DNA from: JANXSD01 sp043758125
GTDB lineage: Bacteria > Bacteroidota > Bacteroidia > AKYH767-A > OLB10
Reading direction: 5' to 3'
DNA: 18,591 bases
Assembly (NCBI GenBank): GCA_043758125.1
Contig: JAYVOC010000090.1
Span: 1-18,591, forward strand
Part shown: in pieces, positions 1 to 6,532 of the stretch
Position numbering within the stretch: the first letter of the stretch is position 1
How the letters are laid out: the number at the start of each line of letters is the position of its first letter
The notes under the pieces: model-generated
What the model saw: the letters and a program-made list of their open reading frames with translations, nothing else
The model's database searches: none
Told to the model about the DNA's origin: nothing
Program-made: the position numbers and the translations under genes

Positions 1-1
1 A

Positions 2-103
2 AACAAAATTCCAGGAGTTTCAAAAAAAAACGGTGTAAAGTGTATTGATATAAATGACTTTTTAATAGAAAGAGAATTAAAAATGGAAAGGAAAAAGAAT
101 TAA
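2..103 (+). CDS. 3' end of a gene cut by the window edge, possibly a small helix-turn-helix/excisionase-like protein
   Basis: An open frame enters from the left edge and ends at TAA 101-103, giving 33 residues. The visible tail contains a GVSKKNGVKCIDINDFL-like segment followed by a Lys/Glu-rich end. A pattern of 'Pro-Gly-Val ... Gly-x-Lys-x-Ile-Asp-x-x-x-Phe-Leu' is reminiscent of the wing and C-terminus of MerR/excisionase-type DNA-binding domains, in which a target residue stretch is followed by a short Lys-rich tail. This is a family impression from few residues, not a firm assignment. It could equally be any other protein tail. Whether it belongs to a mobile element cannot be judged because its upstream part is missing. 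Confidence 0.45.
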   Translation, partial: NKIPGVSKKNGVKCIDINDFLIERELKMERKKN

Positions 104-241
104 AAACCACATAAGCAACGCACTGACCAAAGTTTTTAATAGTCTGTCAATGTTAAGCTTTCGTGTCATTTTTGTTGGCTTGAGTGTCGGGTGTTTTAAT
201 TTTTTTTTTAAGAGAGGGAGAAAAAAATTTGAAATTCTTTT
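104..241. other. Intergenic region, AT-rich, no gene seen
   Basis: This stretch contains a T-rich run around 197-210 (GTGTTTTAA followed by nine or more T) and a purine-rich run GAGAGGGAGAAAAAAA around 212-227. The T-run could belong to a terminator for the preceding gene, but no convincing stem precedes it. No RNA gene is recognised. Confidence 0.3.
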
Positions 242-526
242 TTGTCTGCTTTACAAGCAAGCAACATTGCAATAGTTGAAAATGAAAATTCCACAGTACA
301 TAAAATCTCGTTTTTATTTTCATCAAATACGAAAGAAGAAATTATTATCAAGAATTATTATGATACATTTTATAATCATATTTTCTGGTCGAGGCTTGGT
401 ATATTGCTATTTGTAACAACCGATATTTATGTGATTATTAATGATCGCCATCCCATTATGTGGTTTCTAATATGTTTTGCAGAAGGATTAATTGGTGTTA
501 TCTATATGAATGGCAAAAAAATATAA
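242..526 (+). CDS. Unrecognised small membrane protein ORF (TTG start)
   Basis: This 94-codon open frame begins with TTG; an in-frame TGA at 230-232 rules out a longer protein. The first ~48 residues are polar and look cytosolic. Two hydrophobic stretches follow, at about residues 51-66 (LGILLFVTTDIYVII) and 72-90 (IMWFLICFAEGLIGVIYM), so the product would be a two-helix membrane protein with a very short tail. I do not recognise the family. The only in-frame ATG codons lie near the 3' end, and no good ribosome binding site sits at the TTG. It may be a small real gene or the 3' remnant of a longer one. It lies between the partial DNA-binding-like gene and the helicase, with a 119-base gap before the latter. 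Confidence 0.4.
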   Translation: MSALQASNIAIVENENSTVHKISFLFSSNTKEEIIIKNYYDTFYNHIFWSRLGILLFVTTDIYVIINDRHPIMWFLICFAEGLIGVIYMNGKKI

Positions 527-645
527 AAATGAAATGTTAAGCTATCTTATACCACTACTTAAGGTACGGATGTAATAATCCATAGCGATAATTTTGGCTA
601 TATTTACCTAGGAAAATATTTCTTGAAATTTATAAGTAAATAATA

Positions 646-1791
646 ATGTCTTTTACTTCATTAAAATTAGCTCCAACTTTATTAAAGGAATTAGCTGCAC
701 AAAATTATTTACAGCCTACTCCTATTCAGCAAGCTGCAATTCCTGCAATTTTAAATGGTAAAGATATTCTAGGTATTGCCCAAACAGGAAGCGGAAAAAC
801 AGCCAGTTTTGTGTTGCCCATATTAATGAATTTGCAAAGTGGGACTAGATCAAAAAACAGACATGTTAATGTATTGGTATTAGTTCCAACTCGTGAATTA
901 GCAGTACAAGTGAAAGATGTTTTTTTACTTTTTGCTTCGGCACTTCCAATTCATATAAAAACAATTGCTGTTTTCGGTGGCGTTTCTATCAATCCTCAAA
1001 TGATGGCGATGCAAGGAACAAATGTTTTAGTAGCTACTCCTGGAAGGTTGCTCGAATTAATTGACAGCAATTCCGTTCATCTATCAGAAGTGGAAACACT
1101 AGTGTTAGATGAAGCTGATAAAATGCTTAATCTAGGATTCAAAGATGAAATTAATCGCATCCTTTTACTCCTACCAAAGAAGCGCCAAAATTTATTGTTC
1201 TCAGCAACTTTAAGTGATGACTTGCAAAATATTAATCAGATTCTTTTGCGTGATCCGTTAGTTATTAAAATTGAAGCAGTAGAAACAAATATTGATTTAA
1301 TTGCACAATCTGCATATTTAGTTGCAGAAGAAAAAAAAGGTCCCTTATTACGTTACCTAATTCTAAAAAATAATTATAGTCAAGTTTTAGTTTTTACTTC
1401 TTCGGTTTATAAAGCAGATAACGTTGCTGATAAATTACGAAAAAACGGAATCGATGCCGAAGCAATTCATAGTAAAAAAAGTCAAGGTGCGAGGACCGAT
1501 GCATTGAAGAAATTTAAAGCAGGCAATCTACGAGTTTTAGTTGCAACAGATTTGATTTCGCGTGGAATCGATATTCAATTTTTACCTCATGTCATCAATT
1601 ATGAATTACCTAGATCTCCGAAAGATTATATTCATCGAATTGGAAGAACTGGTCGTGCAGAAAATTCAGGTGAAGCTATCTCCTTCGTCACTCCAGAAGA
1701 TGAACATCATTTTAGTGTGATACAAAAAAAGATGGGAAAGAAGGTGACAATTTTTAAAGCTGAAGAAATAGATTTGAAAATTGCTAAATAA
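646..1791 (+). CDS. DEAD-box ATP-dependent RNA helicase, RhlE-like
   Basis: Cytoplasmic ATP-dependent RNA helicase expected to remodel RNA duplexes in ribosome assembly, RNA decay or cold adaptation. All core motifs are present in order: Q motif (PTPIQQ, residues 24-29), Walker A AQTGSGKT (45-52), Ia PTREL (81-85), GG (111-112), Ib TPGR (131-134), II DEAD (155-158), III SAT (186-188), V ATDLISRGIDI (300-310) and VI HRIGRTGR (330-337). At 381 residues it is essentially the two RecA domains with almost no C-terminal basic tail, which is short for RhlE homologues and may mean it relies on partner proteins for RNA specificity. The start at 646 places Phe3 upstream of the Q motif as expected. A possible -7 box TAATTTTG lies at 589-596. 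It is a single-gene unit ending in a strong hairpin at 1801-1838. Which bacterial DEAD-box subfamily it belongs to is inferred from overall similarity only. Confidence 0.95.
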   Translation: MSFTSLKLAPTLLKELAAQNYLQPTPIQQAAIPAILNGKDILGIAQTGSGKTASFVLPILMNLQSGTRSKNRHVNVLVLVPTRELAVQVKDVFLLFASALPIHIKTIAVFGGVSINPQMMAMQGTNVLVATPGRLLELIDSNSVHLSEVETLVLDEADKMLNLGFKDEINRILLLLPKKRQNLLFSATLSDDLQNINQILLRDPLVIKIEAVETNIDLIAQSAYLVAEEKKGPLLRYLILKNNYSQVLVFTSSVYKADNVADKLRKNGIDAEAIHSKKSQGARTDALKKFKAGNLRVLVATDLISRGIDIQFLPHVINYELPRSPKDYIHRIGRTGRAENSGEAISFVTPEDEHHFSVIQKKMGKKVTIFKAEEIDLKIAK

Positions 1792-1800
1792 TATTTTAAA

Positions 1801-1838
1801 AAAAACTACCGCAAGAAATAATTCATGCGGTAGTTTTT
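1801..1838. terminator. Bidirectional intrinsic terminator between the helicase and doxX-like genes
   Basis: A perfect 13-bp inverted repeat, AAAAACTACCGCA (1801-1813) and TGCGGTAGTTTTT (1826-1838), with a 12-base loop starts 10 bases after the helicase stop codon. The A-run on the left arm and T-run on the right arm give a U-tract in either direction. It therefore fits both the + strand helicase and the convergent minus strand DoxX gene that ends at 1935. Confidence 0.9.
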
Positions 1839-1934
1839 ACTAATTCAGAAATGAACATTTTGGCCTAGTGGTTTTCTGTTTTTATTTCTTAAATAAAATT
1901 ATTTTTTTTCACTATCACTATTTATTTGCATTAC

Positions 1935-2375
1935 TTATTGTGATAAAGGTTCTTCTTTTCTCATTGTATGATCTGCTGATATATATCCTGATCCATAAAC
2001 GAAATAAAACAATAACATACTCAATACAGCAACAGAAAATATTAAATCAGAATTTGCAAAGAATCCATGAGGTGCATTCACCAAAAATACTGCTCCGAAT
2101 AAAATCGGAATTTGTATCGCTACTGATAACCGTGTAAATAATCCAATTGCAATAAATAATCCCCCTGCTAGATGTGCTAATGCAACATAATGCGCTAACG
2201 CGAAGGAAAGCCACGGGAATTTACTTGTTGCTAGAATATGTTGCAACTCTTCTGTATGACTAATAAAATACAACCCCTTTAAAAAAATGGTAATGCCGAG
2301 TAATATTCGAAATAAGTCGATCATTTTTGGATGATGTTTATCAGACCAATTATCGATGTTGTTAAACAAACTCAT
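1935..2375 (-). CDS. DoxX-family membrane protein
   Basis: A 146-residue protein of the DoxX family, with four predicted membrane helices at about residues 19-37, 55-82, 83-100 and 110-128. Family features visible are the opening 'RILLGITIFLKGLYFI' helix, a polar loop, the GGLFIAIGLFTRLS turn and the conserved NAPHGFF segment before the last helix. DoxX-family proteins are inner-membrane proteins of uncertain biochemistry; in some bacteria they take part in thiol/redox or thiosulfate-related functions. Nothing here specifies the role. The start is well supported: GGAGG lies 5 bases upstream of ATG (complement of 2381-2385), an unusually strong Shine-Dalgarno for this window. A 13-base perfect palindrome TTAATA-C-TATTAA at 2403-2415 sits just upstream and could be an operator, but such AT-only palindromes also arise by chance. 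Its nearest upstream gene, asnS, is separated by a terminator, so it is probably transcribed alone. Confidence 0.88.
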   Translation of the reverse strand: MSLFNNIDNWSDKHHPKMIDLFRILLGITIFLKGLYFISHTEELQHILATSKFPWLSFALAHYVALAHLAGGLFIAIGLFTRLSVAIQIPILFGAVFLVNAPHGFFANSDLIFSVAVLSMLLFYFVYGSGYISADHTMRKEEPLSQ

Positions 2376-2380
2376 TTTGA

Positions 2381-2385
2381 CCTCC
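2381..2385 (-). promoter_or_regulatory. Strong Shine-Dalgarno (GGAGG) of the DoxX-family gene
   Basis: On the minus strand the bases before the start read AAAGGAGG, then TCAAA, then ATG. This full anti-16S match at a 5-base spacing fixes the start codon. It stands out because the other genes in the window have A-rich leaders without such a motif. Confidence 0.7.
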
Positions 2386-2550
2386 TTTTTAAACTATTTA
2401 AATTAATACTATTAAAGTTAACGAACCATAAAACGTATTAGTATGAAGATTCGGCTCCATTGTATTGAAAACGTCATAATTGAATCCTAACAGGAATAAT
2501 ATCCTATTGAAGGTTCGAAAAAAAACATGCCATCAAGCATTTTAAAAGAG

Positions 2551-2582
2551 AATCGCCAATTCGAGATTTCGAATTGGCGATT
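2551..2582. terminator. Intrinsic terminator downstream of asnS
   Basis: A perfect 14-bp inverted repeat, AATCGCCAATTCGA (2551-2564) and TCGAATTGGCGATT (2569-2582), has a 4-base loop and lies about 48 bases past the asnS stop. On the minus strand the stem is followed by CTCTTTTAAA; on the + strand by TTTGAT. It separates asnS from the DoxX gene on the minus strand. Confidence 0.85.
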
Positions 2583-2629
2583 TTTGATAAACTATTAAAA
2601 TAAGAAAATATTCTTACCTCTTTGTGCAA

Positions 2630-4015
2630 TTAAAATTCTGCATTCTTTGGCGTTCTTGGAAAAGGAATTACATCACGAATGTTACTCATTCCAGTAACGA
2701 ATAAAATTAAACGTTCAAAGCCTAATCCAAATCCTGCATGCGGACAAGTTCCAAATTTACGTGTCTCTAAATACCACCATAAATCATGTTCAGGAATATT
2801 CATTTCATTCATGCGTGTTAACAGCTTCTCATGATTTTCTTCGCGTTGTGATCCACCAATGATTTCACCAATCCATGGAAATAAAACATCCATCGCACGA
2901 ACAGTTTTTCCATCTTCATTCTGCTTCATGTAAAATGCTTTAATATGTTTTGGATAATCCGTAAGAATAACCGGCCCACCAAAATGACTCACTAAAAAGT
3001 TTTCATGTTCCTTTTGTAAATCAGTTCCCCACTCGACAGGAAATTCAAACTTGCTAATATTTGGAACTAGCACTTCAATCGCTTCGGTATAAGTCATCCG
3101 TTTAAATGGATTCGCTAAAACAGATTGCAAGCGAGAAATTAATTCTTTATCGTAAAGGTTATTGAGGAATTCAATATCATCATAACAATGCTCGAGTGCA
3201 TACGCGATTAAATATTTCAACATATCTTCTGCAAGATTCATGTTGTCTTCGAGTTCATTAAATGCAACTTCTGGTTCTATCATCCAGAACTCTGCTAAGT
3301 GACGAGGAGTATTTGAATTCTCTGCACGAAATGTTGGTCCGAAAGTATAGATCTTTCCTAATGCCATCGCACCTAACTCACCTTCCAACTGACCAGATAC
3401 TGTCAGGTTAGTTTCCTTGCCAAAAAAATCTTCTTTGTAATTGATAGTACCATCTTCATTGAGCGGAGGATTCTTTGCATTCAACGTACTTACGCGAAAC
3501 ATTTCACCTGCACCCTCAGCATCAGAACCTGTAATGATGGGTGTATGCAAATAGAAAAAGCCTTGATCGTTAAAAAATTTATTGATCGCAAATGCCATGT
3601 GATGACGAACACGCAATACTGCGCCGAATGTATTCGTACGCGGCCGTAAATGTGCAATCTCACGAAGGAATTCCAAAGTATGACCTTTCTTCTGCAATGG
3701 ATATGTTTCTGCATCTGCCTCGCCATATAATTCCAATGCCGTCACTTGCATCTCAGTTGCTTGACCAGAACCCTGCGATGCAACGATATTTCCTGTAGCA
3801 CTAATACAAGCACCCGTTCCAATCTTTTTTAATAGCTCTTCGTCGTACTGAGTAGGATCCACCACACACTGAAGGTTGTGAATAATACTTCCATCATTGA
3901 TCGCAATGAAAGCAACATTTTTATTTCCACGTTTTGTACGCACCCAACCTTTCACCGTTGCCGTGCTTCCAATAGAAGTAGCTTGTAATAAAATTTTAAC
4001 AGGAGTATGTTTCAT
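2630..4015 (-). CDS. asnS: Asparaginyl-tRNA synthetase
   Basis: Cytoplasmic class II aminoacyl-tRNA synthetase that charges tRNA-Asn with asparagine using ATP. At 461 residues it has the normal family length. An N-terminal OB-fold anticodon-binding domain spans about residues 18-100 (VKGWVRTKRGNKNVAFIAINDG). The catalytic domain follows, with class II motif 2 beginning FRAENSNTPRHL (229-240) and motif 3 near the C-terminus (GFGLGFERL, then GMSNIRDVIPFPRTP, 428-457). The ending in PRTPKNAEF is characteristic of AsnRS rather than AspRS. The ATG at 4013-4015 begins the expected MKHTPVKILL. The presence of a dedicated AsnRS means asparagine charging does not have to go through the transamidation route. 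It stands alone: a terminator follows it, and the small ORF at 4105 is transcribed divergently. Confidence 0.97.
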   Translation of the reverse strand: MKHTPVKILLQATSIGSTATVKGWVRTKRGNKNVAFIAINDGSIIHNLQCVVDPTQYDEELLKKIGTGACISATGNIVASQGSGQATEMQVTALELYGEADAETYPLQKKGHTLEFLREIAHLRPRTNTFGAVLRVRHHMAFAINKFFNDQGFFYLHTPIITGSDAEGAGEMFRVSTLNAKNPPLNEDGTINYKEDFFGKETNLTVSGQLEGELGAMALGKIYTFGPTFRAENSNTPRHLAEFWMIEPEVAFNELEDNMNLAEDMLKYLIAYALEHCYDDIEFLNNLYDKELISRLQSVLANPFKRMTYTEAIEVLVPNISKFEFPVEWGTDLQKEHENFLVSHFGGPVILTDYPKHIKAFYMKQNEDGKTVRAMDVLFPWIGEIIGGSQREENHEKLLTRMNEMNIPEHDLWWYLETRKFGTCPHAGFGLGFERLILFVTGMSNIRDVIPFPRTPKNAEF

Positions 4016-4104
4016 AATTTAAAATACTGAAATACAATTTATTAGTTCTTTGTAAAGGAAATTTCTTAATGCAAAGAAACATTTTTTTTGAGCGGTAATC
4101 AAGT

Positions 4105-4293
4105 GTGAAGCGCAATGAGTTGTTTGAGTACACTGAAAGCCTTCAAAAAATTCTTAACAGGATGAACAAAAATGAAAATTTCATACATAAAGATATCCCC
4201 TCTTTAAACCATGAATTCGGAGGAGAAAGTTTTATTTCATGGCAAATCGAAAAATTTTTTAAAGCTTTTGAAAAAGCAATGCCATGTCGATAA
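4105..4293 (+). CDS. Small hypothetical protein (GTG start)
   Basis: A 62-codon open frame begins with GTG; an in-frame TAA at 4096-4098 leaves little room for another start. The product is hydrophilic and probably helical, rich in Lys, Asn, Glu and Phe, with Phe-Phe-Lys-Ala-Phe-Glu-Lys near the end. There is no signal peptide or membrane segment. I do not recognise it. Support comes from its mixed amino-acid composition and from a hairpin with a T-rich tail about 30 bases after its stop. Against it are the GTG start, the lack of a clear ribosome binding site and an equally long open frame on the opposite strand. It lies divergent to asnS across an 89-base gap. Confidence 0.4.
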   Translation: MKRNELFEYTESLQKILNRMNKNENFIHKDIPSLNHEFGGESFISWQIEKFFKAFEKAMPCR

Positions 4294-4324
4294 TAAATGC
4301 CATTTTTATTTAAACATATTTCCA

Positions 4325-4370
4325 TTCTTCTAGCAATTGCTGCAAGAAGAAGTTTTAATTTTTAAAAAAA
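4325..4370 (+). terminator. Possible terminator after the small + strand ORF
   Basis: TTCTTCT (4325-4331) pairs with AGAAGAA (4345-4351) around the palindrome AGCAATTGCT (4332-4341), with a 3-base bulge. GTTTTAATTTTTAAAA follows on the + strand. The T-tract is interrupted, so the call is tentative. Confidence 0.45.
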
Positions 4371-4403
4371 TTTCTTCCGGAAAAGTGTTTTTGAAAATAT
4401 TAT

Positions 4404-4577
4404 TTATTTTTTCCCGATACGCGTTACTACCACAATAATTAGTACAATAATTGCAATAACAATAAAAATTCCAAAGCCCATTCCTGCTTTGAAAATTCCT
4501 CCAATTAATGAACAAGAACTTAATAGTGAGGATAGGATAAATAGTAAGAAGATCGATAAAGAATTTATTCTTTTCAT
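4404..4577 (-). CDS. Small membrane-anchored lipoprotein (SSC lipobox plus one transmembrane helix)
   Basis: A 57-residue protein starting at the ATG 4575-4577. A longer in-frame start at 4619 would add 14 residues before a clear signal peptide and is unlikely. The N-terminus MKRINS is followed by a hydrophobic core and the lipobox L19-S20-S21-C22, so Cys22 should be lipidated by the Lgt/LspA pathway. The mature part has SLIGGIFKAGMGFG and then a single hydrophobic helix at about residues 34-52, ending in RIGKK. Very short proteins of this form recur in Bacteroidota; some databases label them 'phosphatidate cytidylyltransferase', which cannot be right for a protein this size. The function is unknown. 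It sits 126 bases downstream of the lmo0937-family gene on the same strand, and its upstream region shares GAATTnGCATAAA with that gene. Confidence 0.75.
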   Translation of the reverse strand: MKRINSLSIFLLFILSSLLSSCSLIGGIFKAGMGFGIFIVIAIIVLIIVVVTRIGKK

Positions 4578-4609
4578 AATAAATAATTGTATGTTTATTG
4601 AAACAAATT

Positions 4610-4631
4610 GAATTCGCATAAATGCACCAAC
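4610..4631 (-). promoter_or_regulatory. Candidate operator upstream of the lipoprotein gene
   Basis: The + strand reads GAATTCGCATAAATGCACC, including the dyad GCAT-AA-ATGC (4616-4625), about 33 bases upstream of the lipoprotein start. Its first 13 bases match the site at 4978-4990 upstream of the lmo0937-family gene at 12 positions. The regulator is unknown. Confidence 0.35.
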
Positions 4632-4703
4632 TTTTTTTGGGGTAGCACTTTGCGTAAAGATTTTCCAGAATTAATATCTAAAAAAATTTTAGGTTAATGG
4701 AAT

Positions 4704-4862
4704 TTATTTTGCGATTTTATTACCTTGAATAATTCTTAGCAGTATGGAGATTATTGCAAATACAAGCAGCAAGTGAATAATAGCTCCAATGCTGTAAGCA
4801 AAAAACCCTATTGCCCAAAATATTATCAATATCACTGCTATTAAATAAAGTAAGTTTCCCAT
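4704..4862 (-). CDS. lmo0937-family small membrane protein
   Basis: A 52-residue ORF from ATG 4860-4862 to TAA 4704-4706. The sequence starts MGNLLYLIAVILIIFWAIGF and continues with the pattern GAIIHLLLVFAIISILLRIIQG. This is the conserved layout of the lmo0937 family: a first hydrophobic helix with Ile-x-Phe-Trp, a Gly-x-x-x-His turn, and a second helix ending in Leu-Arg-Ile-Ile-x-Gly. It should be an inner-membrane protein with two helices. The biochemical role of the family is not known; members are often found among general or envelope stress genes, which fits its neighbours here. It is easily missed because it is shorter than common ORF cut-offs. Its leader is over 100 bases long and contains a small hairpin (ATGGGA 4926-4931 with TCCCAT 4939-4944). 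Confidence 0.85.
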   Translation of the reverse strand: MGNLLYLIAVILIIFWAIGFFAYSIGAIIHLLLVFAIISILLRIIQGNKIAK

Positions 4863-4977
4863 GATTTATGTTTTTTATTGTTAATTTATTTTTAGAGTAA
4901 ATTTAAATGAGATTTAAAATTTCTTATGGGAAATTGTCTCCCATTTTTAATGTATAATTAATTTTTCTTGGTTCCTA

Positions 4978-5006
4978 GAATTAGCATAAAAATTTATGCC
5001 ACAAGG
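4978..5006 (-). promoter_or_regulatory. Candidate operator with a palindrome upstream of the lmo0937-family gene
   Basis: The + strand contains GAATTAGCATAAA (4978-4990), the perfect dyad GCATAAA-AA-TTTATGC (4984-4999) and the core ATGCCACAAGG (4996-5006), 116-144 bases before the gene's start. The core recurs as ATGCCACGAGG at 8190-8200 and the left half recurs at 4610-4622. It lies past the 3' end of the iron-permease-family gene, in the right place to regulate the small gene downstream. Confidence 0.4.
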
Positions 5007-5109
5007 ACCAATATTTTCAGGAAGTTATTTACAATTAACATTACTAAAATCTTATTAATTTCATGTCTTGAAACTTGGTTGTCTACTTCGTATAAATTTT
5101 GCTTAAAAT

Positions 5110-5607
5110 TTATTTGGTGAGTTTATCAATTTTATTCTCTAACATTTCTCTTTCATCATCTAAAATATTAGTATCTTCAATGGAGCGCGATTCTTTTGGA
5201 TTTTTCTCCTTTTTCGTTAATTCAGCAAGACGAGAATAATATTCATTTAGTCGAATTAATTCATCTTCCGATAAGTCTTCGATGCTCACGATTCGATTAC
5301 TAGCACTTGCATTCGCAGCTACTAACTCATTCAATTTAATTTGAATTGCAAGTGCGTCTTTGTTTTGTGTTTTTTGAATAAGAAAAACCATTAAGAAAGT
5401 TATTATTGTTGTTCCTGTATTAATTACAAGTTGCCAGTTTTGAGAGTAATGAAATAGTGGGCCACTCAATATCCAAGCTAAAATTAGTATGCAAGCAGAA
5501 ATAAATGCCGCACTACTTCCAGTTACTCTAATTGCTTTTGCAGAAAATGTTTCAAACCAATGAAGTTTTTTTTCAGGAGTAACTTTTTTTTGGTTTCTAT
5601 TCTTCAT
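5110..5607 (-). CDS. Low-affinity iron permease-family (PF04120-like) membrane protein
   Basis: A 165-residue protein with two membrane helices at about residues 33-49 and 59-77. The second carries the family signature WQLVINTGTTIITFLMVFL and continues IQKTQNKDALAIQIKLNEL. The C-terminal half is acidic and probably helical or coiled-coil, with the family's 'DLSEDELIRLNEYYSRLAEL' motif. The family name comes from fungal homologues and does not show that bacterial members carry iron: no metal-binding motif is visible and the protein is small. A structural or stress-related membrane role is as likely. It is the last gene of a tight group, only 8 bases after the YihY-family gene, so the two are almost certainly co-transcribed. 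Confidence 0.88.
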   Translation of the reverse strand: MKNRNQKKVTPEKKLHWFETFSAKAIRVTGSSAAFISACILILAWILSGPLFHYSQNWQLVINTGTTIITFLMVFLIQKTQNKDALAIQIKLNELVAANASASNRIVSIEDLSEDELIRLNEYYSRLAELTKKEKNPKESRSIEDTNILDDEREMLENKIDKLTK

Positions 5608-5615
5608 AATTTTAA

Positions 5616-6515
5616 TTAAGTTTTAGGTTGTTTCTTTTTAATGGCATTATCATCTGGTGGAACGGTCCCATCTCTCATTTTAGCATAAGCATTAGTAAAT
5701 TCAGCACCATAAAAAACGATCATAGAAGAATAGGACACCCAAAGCATGATTAAAATTATTGACCCAGCTGCTCCATAACCAGAGCCAGGATTTGCCTTGC
5801 CAAAATATAATCCTAATGCGAATTTGCCCATCTCAAAAAGCACTGCTGTAACGAAGGAGCCAATCCAAACATGCCTCCATTTAATTTTAGCATCTGGAAA
5901 AAATTTAAACATTAGTGCAAATAATACTGTCAATATGCCAAGTGATAAAATGGAATTTACAAATTGTAGTAGTATAAGTAATGATTCTGAAAAATGATTT
6001 GTAACCCATGTACTCAAAGCAGAAAGCCCAGCAGAAATTATTAAGGAAGCAATTAAGATAAATGCAATTGCGATTATTAATCCGAAAGAAAATAAGCGAA
6101 CTTTAAGAACACTTAAAATTCCAGATTTAGATTCTTCTACTTTTACTTCCCAAATAAAGTTTAATGATTTTTGAAATTCTACGAATACCCCAGTTGCTCC
6201 GATCAAAATAGTAATAATCCCCATTATAGTTGCCCACACAGAATTTTTCGACTCCGTTGCCTTGATGATAATGTCCTGAATTTGTTTTGCAGTTTCCGCA
6301 CCCAATGTGGAGGTGATCTGTCCTGCAATTTGCCCGTTAACTGCATCTCGACCAAAGAAATATCCAGCAAAGGTTAAGATTAAAACGAGTAACCCAGGCA
6401 ATGAAAAAATTGCATAATAGGCTATAACTGCACTTTCTTTAAAAGGATCCTTTGCCCACCATTGTTTAAATGCAGTTTTTAAAAGTGTAAAGAAATTTTT
6501 AAATCCTTTTGACAT
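5616..6515 (-). CDS. YihY/virulence factor BrkB-family inner-membrane protein
   Basis: A 299-residue polytopic membrane protein with about six helices at residues 30-53, 96-116, 141-165, 180-205, 217-238 and 249-272. The amphipathic start (FFTLLKTAFKQWWAKDPFKESAVIAYYAIFSLPGL) and the last helix with GYGAAGSIILIMLWVSYSS and FYGAEFTNAYA are signatures of the BrkB/YihY family. Older names (ribonuclease BN, virulence factor) are not informative; some related proteins are implicated in envelope lipid transport, but the role is not established for this type. It follows the DUF748 gene by 17 bases and precedes the iron-permease-family gene by 8, forming a three-gene unit. Pairing with an AsmA-like DUF748 protein suggests work on envelope lipids, which is an inference from context. 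Confidence 0.92.
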   Translation of the reverse strand: MSKGFKNFFTLLKTAFKQWWAKDPFKESAVIAYYAIFSLPGLLVLILTFAGYFFGRDAVNGQIAGQITSTLGAETAKQIQDIIIKATESKNSVWATIMGIITILIGATGVFVEFQKSLNFIWEVKVEESKSGILSVLKVRLFSFGLIIAIAFILIASLIISAGLSALSTWVTNHFSESLLILLQFVNSILSLGILTVLFALMFKFFPDAKIKWRHVWIGSFVTAVLFEMGKFALGLYFGKANPGSGYGAAGSIILIMLWVSYSSMIVFYGAEFTNAYAKMRDGTVPPDDNAIKKKQPKT

Positions 6516-6532
6516 TTATTTTACTTTGAAAT

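Noticed and set aside
1868..2137. 89-codon + strand ORF
   Set aside because: It lies mostly opposite the well-supported DoxX-family gene and has no recognisable features.
4143..4325. 60-codon minus strand ORF opposite the small + strand ORF
   Set aside because: Cys/Phe/Leu-rich composition is typical of an antisense reading, and the + strand frame has a downstream hairpin; neither is certain.
4990..5006. Sigma-54 promoter upstream of the lmo0937-family gene
   Set aside because: The minus strand has a TGGCAT resembling the -24 box, but no GC dinucleotide occurs at the required spacing, and the same holds for the site near 8190.
5110..5607. True iron transporter
   Set aside because: Only the family name suggests it; there are two helices, no metal-binding motif and no iron genes nearby.
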